Origin: Lathyrus oleraceus
Lineage: Eukaryota; Streptophyta; Magnoliopsida; Fabales; Fabaceae
DNA: 64,000 nucleotides
Reading direction: 5' to 3'
Assembly: GCF_024323335.1 (NCBI RefSeq)
Contig: NC_066585.1
Coordinates: forward strand, 183,414,294-183,478,293
The position numbers were made by a program, and so were the translations under genes. Every line of letters begins with the position of its first letter. Position 1 is the first letter of the stretch. This document shows positions 45,978 through 58,400 of this stretch, piece by piece. A model generated the notes under the pieces. That model did not search any database. It had not been told where the DNA came from and was given only the letters and a program-made list of their open reading frames with translations.

Positions 45978-48900
45978 ATGGCTAACCAAGACGATACCCA
46001 TGACGCGAGTGGATCACGTAACAATGTTGAAAAAGAAATCAAACGAGGATTGACTGTTATGAAGTCAATCATTCGTGCAAGAGACAAGGGTGAAAAATTC
46101 GAAGTACATTGGAGTGCTGAAGACCAACTAATTGAGCCTAACGGTTCAATGTTGGCAAGTTACATTGGTTCCCTTGTTCGACAACATATTCCGATTACAT
46201 GTGATAATTGGAGAAGTCCGGAATTGAAGGTTGGCAAAGAAAAAATATGGTCCGAGATACAGGTACTTACCGTATATTATTATATGTTTTTTTTGTTGAC
46301 TATTTGTTGACCATATATTGTTATAATATTACTTATAATAACACACTCCATTTGTATGTTTTTTAGAGATCCTTTCACATCGATGAAAGCCGACAAAAAT
46401 ATTGTATTCAATTGGCCGGAAAAAGACTCCGAAGATTTCGATCCTTTTTGTCCAACAAATTTCTCAAGGATGAGGAAGGAAACTTTGTTGAAGCAGAACG
46501 GCCAATGAAGTATGCCGAGATTATTTCAGCCGAAGAATGGGATAACTTTGTCGCCAAACGAAGAAACGAAAATTTCCATGTAATGTCTATTAATTATGGT
46601 ATTATACAATTGTTAAGTTACTTGGTTCTAATATGCCTTAAACTTTTTTATCCAGGAAGTAAGCGACAAAAATCGGAAAAGGGCATCAAAACCCGCGTAT
46701 CCGTACAAAAAAGGGCGTACGGGATATGCACGGTTACAACAAAGAATTGTGAGTATATTCAAATGCTATGAGCTTATACATTGTCACAATATGTTATAAT
46801 TGATGATCTTATAATCTGATTCAATTTGTAGCTAGCCGAGGAGAAAAGTGACGCAACATCTCTTCCAGAGCACGTATTGTGGAAGGCTGCTCGGGTTGGG
46901 AAGGATGGGGCTGTCGTTGAAGCGGTCCAAAATGTTTATGACGAATGTGTAAGTATATGTAACATTATTTCTTTAATTATATCGAAAATTTTGTTAGACA
47001 TATAATTCATTTTTAATCTCCTCTAATAATATTTCAGGAGACTTTATCACAAACCTTACCTTCAACCGAGGTCCAGGATTGCAGGAACGTACTTAGTCGA
47101 GTACTAAATGTTCCCGAGTATTCCGGTCGTGTGAGGGGTAAGGGTTTTGGTGTGACTCCATCGTCATTTTATAAAAAACCAAAAACAAAAAATCCTACCA
47201 ACAAAGAGGTCATGGAGACCTTGGCGGAGTTAAGGGCACAAGTACTCGAACTGCAAAAGGAGAATGCAAGGTATAGAGAGGAAAGGTGCGCTTCCGAGGC
47301 AAAAGATACTAGTGACCGAGCTAGTATCAATTGTCAACCGAAATTTCCCGAGGTAATTATATATGTTATTATGAAATTAAAATAGCACTTTTTTACTTGA
47401 CACATATACACGTTAACAATAACATTTATTATTGGTTTAGGGCATTGCACCTTGTCAGCTGTATCTATCGTCACCAACTTATCGCATGGTTGGCAAGGGA
47501 AAAGTGCACAACACTTCGGGTGAATTACTTCACCATAATCCCCTCCCGGTGGGATATATGAAAGTTTCGGTTGACCTTGTATTAGATACCGACGCGCTTC
47601 TACCATTACCTGACGTTGTTTCAGAGACAACGTTGATGCGAGATGCAGTCGGATCCTTTGTTGGATGGCCGTCAGATCTAATTTTCCCAGATGCCGAGGT
47701 ATATATGTTCTAGATGATTATGAATATTTAGTATTCACATTTCAATTCAGCTACAATTATGATATTTAATCAATCCTTATTACATGGTAATGTTAGACTC
47801 CTACAAGACCCACACATAAAGCTGGTAAAGGGATTTCAAGACGCATCGAGTCGGTTGCATCTCAAAAAGAGGTACAAATATATATACCCATTGAATTATA
47901 TACACAACGATTCTGTTGCATCACAAAAAGTCATGATTTAATTTATATGAATTTTTAGGTTCCCGGTCGAAAGTTGAAAAAAGCTGGTAACGATATTCCA
48001 ACGACGTCCGGGACAAAATCTCAAATTATGATGCGTCTTGAGAAAATGGTGGAAGAGTCCGATATTATGCACGGCGCCATCCGTATTGTAGATTTTGATG
48101 AAGGTGTTTTCGGAATTGCTCATTCCGAAATAATTGCAAAGGAGGACATGCAACAACTTTTTGAACACGAAGAATTGGGCATCGCTGTCATTCATACGTA
48201 CATATGGTACTCCGATCAATCTATTATTTACTTAGTTGAACAATTTATTTACACATTTCAATGAGTAGTCTAATGTTTATTATGTTTCTATTTAAGGTAT
48301 ATGTATGTAACATTGATGCGGGGAACTGAATTGTGTAACCGATTCAATTTTATTGCTGCTTCCCGTATCAACACAACGTTAATAACGAAAAATCCAACAT
48401 CTGTAAAGAATGAACTAGTCGATAGATTCATGGCGGCCAGCGATAATACTACACCCAGTTTGTATTTTTTACCGTTTAATTCTGGCAACGGGTTAGATTT
48501 TCTTTCTAATAATTTCATTCTAATCTATGTATATCTTTTACGTAGAAAATTTTCATGCATCTAAATTTTTGTTTTATTTTACAGTGGTCACTGGGTGTTG
48601 GTTGCTATGGATCTTTCGAGACTAATGGTGTATTATCTCGATTCGTTATCGGGTGATTGGAGTAAATATCCGAGTATGAAGAAGACGGTTGACGCGTAAG
48701 TGAAATTCCCCTAAATATTCGTGTGTATTTGTATATTTAATTATGTCTGTCAGATTGATCTCAATATACGTTTTTATTTTGTTAGGGCAATACTAAAATT
48801 TAGATCGAAAAAGAATTACCGTAATAGGAAGGACATTACCTGGGTCAGAGTTCAGGTATATATTAAGTATCTTATTTTTGCTTATAATAGTGTTTGTTTT

Positions 48901-49247
48901 TTTGCTTATAATAGTGTTTGTAAGAAATTAACTATATATATATTGTTTGTTTTTCTGTGTAGTGTCCTCAGCAAAACAATTCGGTCGATTGCGGATTTTT
49001 TGTATTGAGATTTATGAGAGATATCATTGCGTTGAATCGTATAGACATCCCAAAAATGGTATGGAATAATAACTTAGGGTTTATTTTAATATTATCGGAT
49101 ATTTCATCTAATTTGTTACTAAATCATGAATATGTTTTATTCTCTTAATTGTAGTACTTTGAGGAATACAAATCTTACTCAAGAGCTCATTTGGATGAAA
49201 TGAAGGATGAATTGTGTCAATTCATTGTTGATCAAAGAATCATATAG
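45978..49247 (+). CDS. CACTA-encoded transposase-like/Ulp1 cysteine protease fusion, intact
   Basis: Thirteen coding exons with GT-AG junctions and consistent phases give 722 residues without a stop: 45978-46262, 46367-46579, 46656-46748, 46832-46948, 47038-47352, 47441-47698, 47797-47871, 47959-48206, 48297-48491, 48585-48695, 48786-48855, 48963-49058, 49155-49247. The first half resembles the plant En/Spm (Ptta) transposase-associated family: a basic YPYKKGRTGYARLQQRI region, EYSGRVRGKGFGVTPSSFYK (about 263-281) and a coiled coil (about 291-320). The second half is a C48 Ulp1/SUMO-protease domain with His602 (GGHWVLVAMD), Asp619 (VYYLDSLSG), Gln664 and Cys670 (CPQQNNSVDCGFFVLRF), so the catalytic set is complete. 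An acceptor-like TATTACAG at 45965-45972 suggests a 5' UTR intron. The substrate is unknown. Confidence 0.88.
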
Positions 49248-49315
49248 CTAGGTTGTATATTGTTGTACATATATGTATGAAATGTTGTTGTATATATGTT
49301 GTAACATTTTACATT

Positions 49316-49600
49316 GACAACTTTAGAGGGCGCTTTGTCCAGAAAGCGCCCTCTAAACACTTTACATTGACAACTTTAGAGGGCGCTTTTTCCAGAAAGC
49401 ACCCTCTAAGGTGTCCCTTTATGGACTACTCCAGAGGTCGCTTTTTTCTGAAAGCGCACTATAATGTGGCCCTTAAAGGGCCACTTTAGACAACGCTTTC
49501 TCTAGGAAAACAAAGCGCTGTCTTTACCTATGCCAGCACCACTTTAGAGGGCGCTTAAAAGCATTGTTATAGGCCAAAATAAGCGTCCTCTTTTCCCTTA
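49316..49600 (+). repeat. Right subterminal repeats of the CACTA element
   Basis: The same hairpin family as on the left: ACTTTAGAGGGCGCTTTGTC... with AAAGCGCCCTCTAAAC (49319-49358), a second copy at 49373-49409 and weaker copies to 49600. Confidence 0.85.
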
Positions 49601-49612
49601 TTTGGCGTAGTG

Positions 49613-50419
49613 AATCTTGCTCTTCTCTATTGTTCCTAGAAAGTACATTTCCCCCATTCCTCACATTAAATCTCATATAAAGCCCTTTTGTGTGTTACAC
49701 ACTTACACCTCATCTAGCTCAAAAGCCCTCTTGTAACACCAAATAAATAAATCTACATTGTCTCGCATATAATGCAAAAATACTGAAAGGAATCAAACTC
49801 TTTGATATTTTGTGGCCATGAGACTCTTATTGTCAGTTCTGCTCTAGTTATACTAATATATATATATATATTTGTGGCCATGAGGTTGTTGTTGTTGTAA
49901 GATATGTAGAAGAAGAAAAGATGGTGATGTTGGTGATGTTTTTTTTTATGTTGATGATGATGAAGGTGAAATGAAGAGATGAAATTGAAGATGAATGTTG
50001 GAGAAAATGATGAGTTGTATTGTTGTGGAAGGTGAAAAAATCAAGCTTGTTGTATTTTCATGATGGAGATAGTTTTTTGCTTTATGTTGTGGTTGATGTT
50101 AGAGAGAAAAAGAGTGAATCAAGTCTTATAATGAAGAGTGAATATAGATATTTGTTATGAGAGAACAATGAGGATATTTTCTGATGCGTTTTTAGAAAGA
50201 GATTGAGGGAGTTTTCTTTTCAATCCTTTTTTCTTATTGTTACTTAAAAAAAAGAGTATTGGTTAGTTAATGTTACGAGAAATAATATTGTTTTTTGTTG
50301 TTGAAATCGAGAGAGTGAGAGCTAGTGGGGCCGTGCAGACTCCTTATTGAAGGGATTATTTATCTCCAATTTTTCTTCTGCATTCTATTTGAAGTTCTCT
50401 TATTAAATGTTAGAAATGT
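49613..50419. other. Low-complexity AT-rich spacer
   Basis: It contains a GATGTTG/GAAGATGAATG purine-rich stretch (49900-50240) and no credible ORF. Confidence 0.5.
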
Positions 50420-51350
50420 AACTAATGATTAAATTGAAACTAAAATCAAATACTTTTAATTAAAATAAAAATAAACTCAAACTAAAAACCTACATAATTC
50501 TATTTAAAATTTTCAATTATTTTGGCTAAAAATTCAAAACAAAAAAGATCAAAAATAAATAAAATTCGGGTGTGAAAATGTTTGAAAATTTAAATTGAAT
50601 GCACTAAAATGATCAGCGTAAAATATAATTTTCGGAAATATACATGTTTTGATCAAATTTTAAAATAAAATTGATCGGTTAAAAAGCTCGGGATGATCAA
50701 AATGTGACCGAAAAAATTGTCGAAAAAATAAAACGAGCATACCAAGTTAAACTACGTGAACCGTAGATTAATAATACCGACGTCTGCAAGCTTGATTTTG
50801 AATTTTTTTCGCCCGCTAATTCTACGTATATTTGAAAATTTATTCAATCGGTCTGTCTGTAGATCCAAAAATTTATTCTGATTGACATTTTAGACACTAT
50901 GCGAAACAAAATACATGTTGTGATGAGTAGATAATACAGATGTCACGATGTATGTATCGATTCATTGATTAAGGGATCGTGAATAAATAATCAGATGTAA
51001 AGTAATTAACTATTGGACTCTTTGCTTCTAATCCCCAATCATAATGACAATCAAGACCTCACATAGATTCAGATGACAACAATACTTTTGATTGTCATCC
51101 TTTTGGACCTCTGAAACTTAATGCAATGGAATGGGTGATATATTGGGACTAAGAAACCAATTCTTTTGACTTCTTAATCAACAAATGACTAAATGAATGT
51201 TACAAAGACCAAATAAAATGCCATAACTCCTGACTTTTCATCTAAACCCTGATGAATGCTTTTGACTGATGTAATACATGATAAAAATGAAATGATTATG
51301 CTATGTTGATGTTGGTGAAAAAAACTCTGGGTAAAATTTAGGGTATGACA
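50420..51350 (-). mobile_element. Truncated Ogre-type LTR fragment
   Basis: On the minus strand it starts TGTCATACCCTAAATTTTAC at 51350, closely like the start of LTR E. No matching LTR end, PBS or target duplication could be found, so the left limit is approximate. Confidence 0.5.
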
Positions 51351-51454
51351 CCATCATCTCGATTTCAGTTCATGATGTTCAGGTAAATGGCGTTAATGGT
51401 GAAAAAACTCAGGGTAAAACACTATCATCTCGATTTCATTTTCATAATCATTTT

Positions 51455-54400
51455 CAATCAGTAGCAGTTGGTATACCAGGGACATACAATCTTTCTTTTA
51501 AATCAATCACTAGGGAGGAAGGGCCGGTATTGGCTCTACCTTTTTCAGAGGTTGAGATTAAGTAGGCGGTTTGGGATTGTGACAGTTTTAAGAATCCAGG
51601 TCCAGATGGAATCAATCTTTAGGGGTGTACATGGGTTGGGTTAACCCACAAAATTGGTCAAATCCACCAAAAAATCCAAAATAAATGGGTTAGGTTAGGT
51701 AATTGGGTGGACATGTGTTTAAAAACTAAATAACCCATTAAAAAACCGAGTTTTAGGTAAGACCAGACCCAAACCCCAAAAACCCACTGACCCACTAATC
51801 AAACATTTATTATTATAATTTTAACGATTTTGATGAATATCAATTTTGTTGTTGCAATTTTAGTCTCTTAACATTTACTATTTTAGTGAACCATGACTTT
51901 AACTAATTTTGAATATTTTACTATTTAGTTATTTTGATGCTAATACAATTTTATGTCATGCAACTTTAGTTTATTGCTAGTATTTTATGATAATTTTTAT
52001 TAGTTGATGATATCATTTATTATTTTATGATGCTAAATAAGTTACCTAATTTTTTAAGAAGATAAAATATTGAGTAATTTTTATGAAAAAAAAATGACGA
52101 CTCTCATCATTTAGTCATTTAATATTAATAAAATAAAAAAATTATTTGGGCAACCCACTACCCAACCCAACCCAACCCAAAAATGAGTGAGTTTGCTCAA
52201 ACTAGTCCATTGGTGTAACAAGTGATTATTTTACCTCATCTAAACCGAAGTGTCCAATATGGATTGAGTATTAGATTTGGCCAAACCAAACCCAAGTTGA
52301 CCCACGTACACCCCTATCAATCTTGGTTTCATAAAAGATTTTTTGTACGTTATAAAAGACGAGTGATGTGTTTCTTTGTTGAGTTTTACCACAATGGCAA
52401 GTTATCAAAAGGTATAAATAGAACTTTTATCGCTTTGATTCCTAAAGTTGAGAGCCATAAGCGCTTGTCCGATTTTAGACCTATTTCTTTAGTTATCTGC
52501 CTATATAAAATTGAATCCAAGGTTCTTTCTAATAGGTTAAGGCACATGATTGACGGTGTTATTTATGAATCTCAGACAACTTTTGTAAAAGGTCAACAAA
52601 TTTTGGATGACATTCTTATCGCTAATGAATTGGTAAACGATGCACTAATTTGAAAAAATAATTATTATTATTTAAGATTGATTTTGAAAAAGCCTATGAC
52701 TTAGTGGATTAACGATGTTTTAATGATGTTATGTGTATAATGAATTTTTTAACTCTGTGGCGGAAGTGGATTTTAAAATGTATTTCTATGATAACTCCTT
52801 CAGTTCTTGTTAATGATAGTCCAACTGATGAGTTTAACTTGGAAATAGGTCTCTCCCTTTTTCTATTCCTGTTAACAGTTGAATGGTTACATGTCTTGAT
52901 GAATGTTGTAGTGGAATAAGGTATGTATTCAGATTATGGGATGGCACAATGCGTTGCTTCTGTTTCTCATTTATAATTCGCTGAGGATACTCTTTTGGTG
53001 AGGGTTAAAGTTAAGCTAATGTTCGAACCTTGAAGGCAGTTTTGATTCTTTTTGAAGCCATATCGGGTTTGAAAGTTAACTTTCATAAAAGCATGTTGTT
53101 TGGTGTTAACGTCTCTAAGTTTTTGCTGCATGAGGCAACACTGATTATGAATTATAAGCGCAGTCACCTACCTTTTTTGCATTTGGGGCTGCCCAATGGT
53201 GGTGATTCTAGGAAACTCAATTTCTGGTATCCTTTGATTGAGCGGATCAAAAGAAGGTTGCCTGGATGGAAGAGTCGCTTTCTCTCTATGGGGGGTCGTT
53301 TGATTCTCATTAAGTCAGTCCTGTCGTCCATTCTAGTCTACTTTCTTTCCTCTTCAAGCCGCCTGCAAGTATCATATATTCTCTTGAATATATTTTTAAT
53401 GCATTTTTCAAGGGGGGGGGGGGGGTGAGGAAGTGAATAAAATTTCTTGCATTAAATGGGATATTATTTATTTGAAAAAATAAAATGGTGGTTTGGGGGT
53501 TAGGAGGTTGAAGGAGTTTAATTTAGCCATACTTGATAAATGATGTTGGAGGATTCTAAATGAGACGGGAAGTCTTTAGTATAAGGTGTTGACTGCTCGA
53601 TATGGTGAGGAAGGGGGGCATTTATGTTTTGGGGGAGGTAGTAAATATATTTGGTGGAGGAATTTAAATAAAATAAAAGAGGGTGTTAGTTTGGTTCATG
53701 TAGGTGGTTGCTCAATAACATTGGTCGAAAGATAAGATATAAGGCTTCTACTTTATTTTAGAAAGACCATTGGCTTGATGGTATTCTATTGAAGGTTAAA
53801 TCTAGTAGACAATTTGATTTAGCCGAGAATAAGTTGGCGTCACTCGCAAAGATGAACAAGTTGGGGTAGGGGGAGAATGGTGAGGCGTGGAAGTTGCGTA
53901 TGCGGTTGTTTGTGTGGGAGGAGTTAGTGGGAGAGTGTATTGAGTAGTTGACCTCAATTGTTTTGCAGGTGGACGTAGAAGATCAAAGGGTTTGGAATTT
54001 ACAGTTATCTTCTTGTTATACAATCAATAATGCTTATAAAAATTTATATGATATTGACAACAACAACAATCAGGATAATTCTCAAATTTTGCGATTGAAG
54101 ACTGTACCATTTAAGGTGTCTATTTTTGTATGTCAGTTGCATTTGAATCGTATTCTGACGAAAGATAATTTGGCTAGGCGACAGATTCTTGCTACGACCG
54201 ATCAAAAGATGTGTGGAAAATTGTGGCGTGGATGACGACATAAATCATTTGTTTGTAAAATGTGATTTTTTGATAGACAATGGCCTATAATTTTTAATTG
54301 ACTAGGTTTCTTAACGATATTTCAAGGAAATTTATTGGATCATCTCTTATAGTTTAGAGGACTAGGCGGTTTGTCGAAAAATGTTTGGATGCTTCTTAAT

Positions 54401-54700
54401 ACTATTTGGCTATATGTGATTTAAGTTATTTAGAAAGAACAAAACACTCGTATTTTTCAGAATAAAGAGGAGCATTTGTAGGCGTTATTAGAAAAGGTAA
54501 AACTTCAATCTTTTTGGTGGTTAAACTTGAAATATGTTTCTAATGATTTTGATTACCAGATTTGAAAGCAAAATCCTTTATCTTGCTTATCAACTATTTT
54601 ATAGTCAACTTTGTATTGTTTCTTATTCTGAGCTTTGTGTTGTAATTTTGGATTCTTTATTATCATCTTCGATACATTTTATATTGAAGTAACATATTTT
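51455..54700 (+). pseudogene. L1-type LINE reverse transcriptase remnant
   Basis: After removal of the MITE at 51620-52316 the frames read REEGPVLALPFSEVEIK, NPGPDGINL, GINRTFIALIPKVESHKRLS, DFRPISLVICLYKIESKVLS, VIYESQTTFVKGQQILDDIL. They continue through fragments (TLWRKWILKCIS, SPTDEFNLE, ISGLKVNFHKSMLFGV, RLPGWKSRFLSMGGRLILIK) to the C-terminal zinc-binding zf-RVT region (YKNLYDIDNNNN, LKTVPFKVSIFVCQL, HLNRILTKDNLARR). Numerous stops and frameshifts are present, the YADD region is lost, and a run of 14 G lies at 53412. The 5' ORF1 and endonuclease are absent, as in most 5'-truncated LINEs. Confidence 0.85.
51620..52316. mobile_element. hAT-type MITE inserted in the LINE (697 bp)
   Basis: The ends are TAGGGGTGTACATGGGTTGG and, reverse-complemented, TAGGGGTGTACGTGGGTCAA. 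The perfect 8-bp target duplication TCAATCTT lies at 51612-51619 and 52317-52324. Deleting the insert and one duplication rejoins the LINE frame (PDGINL / GFIKDF-like). The interior has repeated GGGTTGGGTT and AACCCA words and is otherwise AT-rich. Confidence 0.93.
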
Positions 54701-55410
54701 GATCGTTAATATATTTCTCATTTTGCCTTTTAAAAAAAGGTTAATATTTTAAAACGAACATAGCATAATATATATTCTATTTAATTGTTTAGATATTTTA
54801 AGACGAAGTAAAATCATTTTCTTATCCCGTTCAAATTCAAAAATAAGATGATAATCGTAAATAATGAAATGAAACAAAATAGATATGAATCTATTCCGCT
54901 ATGCTCCGTTATGCTCCTTCCAATTTTAACTATTATAAACAATTAAATTTTATCTACTTCATAGTATCCATACCAATCAATCAATCCAAAGATAGTTTAA
55001 ATAACATATAGAAATAAAAGTATTGGATAGTTTAAATAACATATACAAATAAAAGAAAAACCTATAGTTCTTTTTTGTGTGTTGAGAGACAATGATCCTA
55101 CTTTGTTGAATGCTGAACATAAGTTAACTTTAACTTGAGTTCACTGATAATCAAATACTAGTATGCTACTTGTTTAAATAGAACTTGCATTTGATAATAA
55201 TTACGAGAATATGCCATACCATTGTTGTTTTTTTTAACAAAAAAAAAGCCTCTTTTTCTTATACCTGAAGATCAGAAAAACCTTTTTACCCTTACCCTGT
55301 GCTCTATGCAGAAAAATATAATTTCTGTCACTGGGAAATTAGGTTTAACTTTCCTCATCCAATTCCCTCTACAAAAAATCCCAATTCTTCCCCCAAAAAA
55401 CTAGATTATA
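54701..55410. other. AT-rich upstream region of the JmjC gene
   Basis: A direct repeat GATAGTTTAAATAACATATA lies at 54991 and 55026. I see no sure TATA box. The core promoter and 5' UTR of the gene at 55411 should lie here. Confidence 0.4.
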
Positions 55411-58400
55411 ATGAAGAAAGAATCAGCATCGGCGAACCAGGAGGTTCCACCGGACCATCTCCGGTGCGGACGAACCGACGGGAAGAAATGGCGGTGCAAG
55501 CGGAGAGTGATGGATGATCTGAAGCTCTGCGAGATTCACTACCTCCAGGGAAAGCATCGTCAATACAAAGAGAAAGTTCCTGAGTCTCTGAAGCTTCAGA
55601 GGAAGCGGAAAAACGTGGATGAAACTGTTGATATCGACAATGCGGAAACGGAAACAGCTAGGGCACAGAGTGAGTTCAAAATGGAGCTGAGAAAGATCAA
55701 GAAGAAGAAGCGGAAGTTCTCGGAGGATTCAGAATCGTTAACCGACACTCCTTCTGCTTCTGCATCTGCATCTGCATCTGCTCATGCTACTGTTTCTGTT
55801 AGGAAGAAAACAATGAAGCAATGTGACACGCAATTGGATCTTATTAGAATGGTTCTGGAGAGGGAAGTTGAGAAGAGAAAAGGGAACAGTAGCAGCAACA
55901 ACAAGAAGAGAAAGAAAAAGAAGAAAAAGGAGATTAAACCAGAAGAAATGGAATTGCGTCATTATGATGAAGGGGAATTAAGGAAGGAGTTACCGAATGG
56001 TGTTATGGAAATATCTCCGGCTTTAATGCCACATGATTATGACAATGTGAATTCTCATTATGATGTGAAAGTTGCTGCTGAGAATAAGATTGTAGCTGTA
56101 ACACCGCGTTACTTCAGGTCCAAGAATATTGATAGGGTTGCTGTTGGCAAATTGCAGGTGAGTTGCTTCCACTGCCTCTATCGATCCGTGTTTTTTTTAT
56201 GTCTATTGAATTAACTCTTTGTTTAGGTTGTGCCTAATGGATTAAACTTGAAGAATGGGGATACTAAGAGGAAGAAGTGTCACTGGTGCCAGAGAAGTGA
56301 TTCTGTGAATCTCGTCCAGTGTTCTAGCTGTCGAAAGGAGTTTTTCTGCTTTGGATGCATAAGAGAGCAGTTTGTTATTCTTACATTCATTTACTGTGTC
56401 ATGTCTCTATGTTTACACTTCTTTCAAAGTTGTGCTGTGCTGAATTTCTCACTTTGTTGGAATTTTAATCATGTGTTTGTTGGCTATTTAACCCTGTTTG
56501 AAAACTTGTTGATTTTGATTCTAATTATAGGGAAGAGAATGTTCTGTTATTCTTTTGGAGCAAAGCGGAAACATGAATTTTAAAAGGCACAATTTTAAAT
56601 GTTAAAAACCTATTTAGATCCTTTTTGCTGTTGTTAAGAGAGATGTGTGGAATGGTTACTTTGTCGACAGAGGTTAAGAATCATGGAATTTTAAAATGAA
56701 CAGAAAACAGGAAACCATGCTAATGAATCATTATCAGAAATAGTTATACCAGATGGATCAGTGATGATTAGTGCTATGATGTTTACAGATATGGTTTTTG
56801 TAGTCTGTTGCTCTTGAATTGTTAATCAAATCAAAATATGAGATGTTTGCCTAAACTTTTTAACACAAATAGGTATTTGGACACACGAAGCGAAGTTAAG
56901 AAGGCTTGTCCAGTTTGTCAAAGAACTTGCACATGTAAGGACTGTTTGGGAAGTCAATGTAACAACAGTGAAAGTAAGGTCTGACATCAAACATTGATGC
57001 TTTTCCACTTGAGGAATGTTTCTTACTAGCATATTCTGACGCCTCAATTTCTGACCTTTTGTTTCAGCCTTGTTTGACTGGTAAAATTAGAGTTGATAGA
57101 ATACTGCATTTTCATTATTTGATCTGCATGCTCCTTCCAGTACTAAAGCGAATAAGTGAAGAACGCGAAACTGAGCTAGAAACAAAAGCAAAATTTAAAG
57201 GTAGTTATTTTCATTCTTCTAACATTGATGTTTTATGAAGCAGCTTTTGTTCGTTACAAATGTATCTTAGATGCCATATTGTGTAACAGGGAAAAATATT
57301 TCTGATATTCAAATCAAGCAGGTTGAATTTGGCTACAATGAAAATATTAATTGGTAAGTCCTTGTTTTCATATGCTATTAAAAAATGCCAATCTGCTTGT
57401 TAACTAATTTGCACCGGTCTCAGCAATCACTGCAGAACACCCATCCTGGATCTCCATAGAAGCTGTGTTAGTTGTTCATATAGCCTATGCTTAAGTTGTT
57501 GTGAGAAATTATGTTCAGGAAGAACTTGTGGAGAAATTAGCTCATCTATGTTGAAGCTACCTGATCAGATGGACACCTGTGTTGACAATGAGAGCCATAT
57601 TTTGGATCAGAATGACATCTCTTGTGATAAACTAATTGGTATTTCAACATTGCCCGAGTGGACAAATTGTAATGATATTGAAAAAGTATCATGCCCTCCT
57701 ATGGAGCTTGGTGGTTGTGGTACAGGCATGCTTGATTTAAGATGCATTTTCCCCCCGACTTTGCTCAAAGAGATGGAAGTAAAGGCAGAAGAAATTGTTT
57801 GCAGCTATGACTTTCCCGAAACTTTGGATAAAAGTTCAAGCTGCTCACTGTGTTTTGACACTGACCTCAATACTAACCGATATAACCAGTTGCAGAAATC
57901 AGCTGAGAGAGAAGATTCATCGGACAATTGCTTGTTTTGTCCCACAGTTTTGGACATCAGTGGTGATAACTTTGAGCATTTTCAGAAACACTGGGGAAAA
58001 GGCCATCCTATAGTGGTCCAAGATGTGCTCCAGAGTGCATCAAACCTCAGTTGGAATCCACTGTTCATGTTCTGTACTTATCTTGAGCAGAGCATTACAA
58101 AGTATGAGAATAATAAAGAGTTACTTGAATCCTGTTTAGATTGGTGTGAGGTTAGTATATCAACTCATTGTATGTGTTGAACTTCATTTAAAGTGATTTC
58201 TTAATTTGACGTTAAAACAGTCGTATATGAATATATATTCTATTCAAAATATTTTCCATTATGAATATGGACTAAAATTTAGTGCATTTAGTTGTTCCTT
58301 TTGTATATGGCCATCATAATGTTGCCATTGAACCAAAATGCCATTCTTAAGTGTGTATTTTATTGGCAGGTGGAAATAAACATTAGGCAGTATTTTACAG

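Larger units (their letters stand above)
44898..49612 (+). mobile_element. Non-autonomous CACTA element carrying a Ulp1-type gene (4.7 kb)
   Basis: The left end is CACTACGCCAAAAACTGG. The right end, reverse-complemented, is CACTACGCCAAATAAGGG. Both are flanked by AAT (44895-44897 and 49613-49615), the 3-bp target duplication expected for CACTA/EnSpm. Subterminal palindromic repeats occupy about 340 bases on the left and 280 on the right. There is no TNP2-type DDE transposase; the only gene is the Ulp1-domain gene at 45978-49247. Confidence 0.92.
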
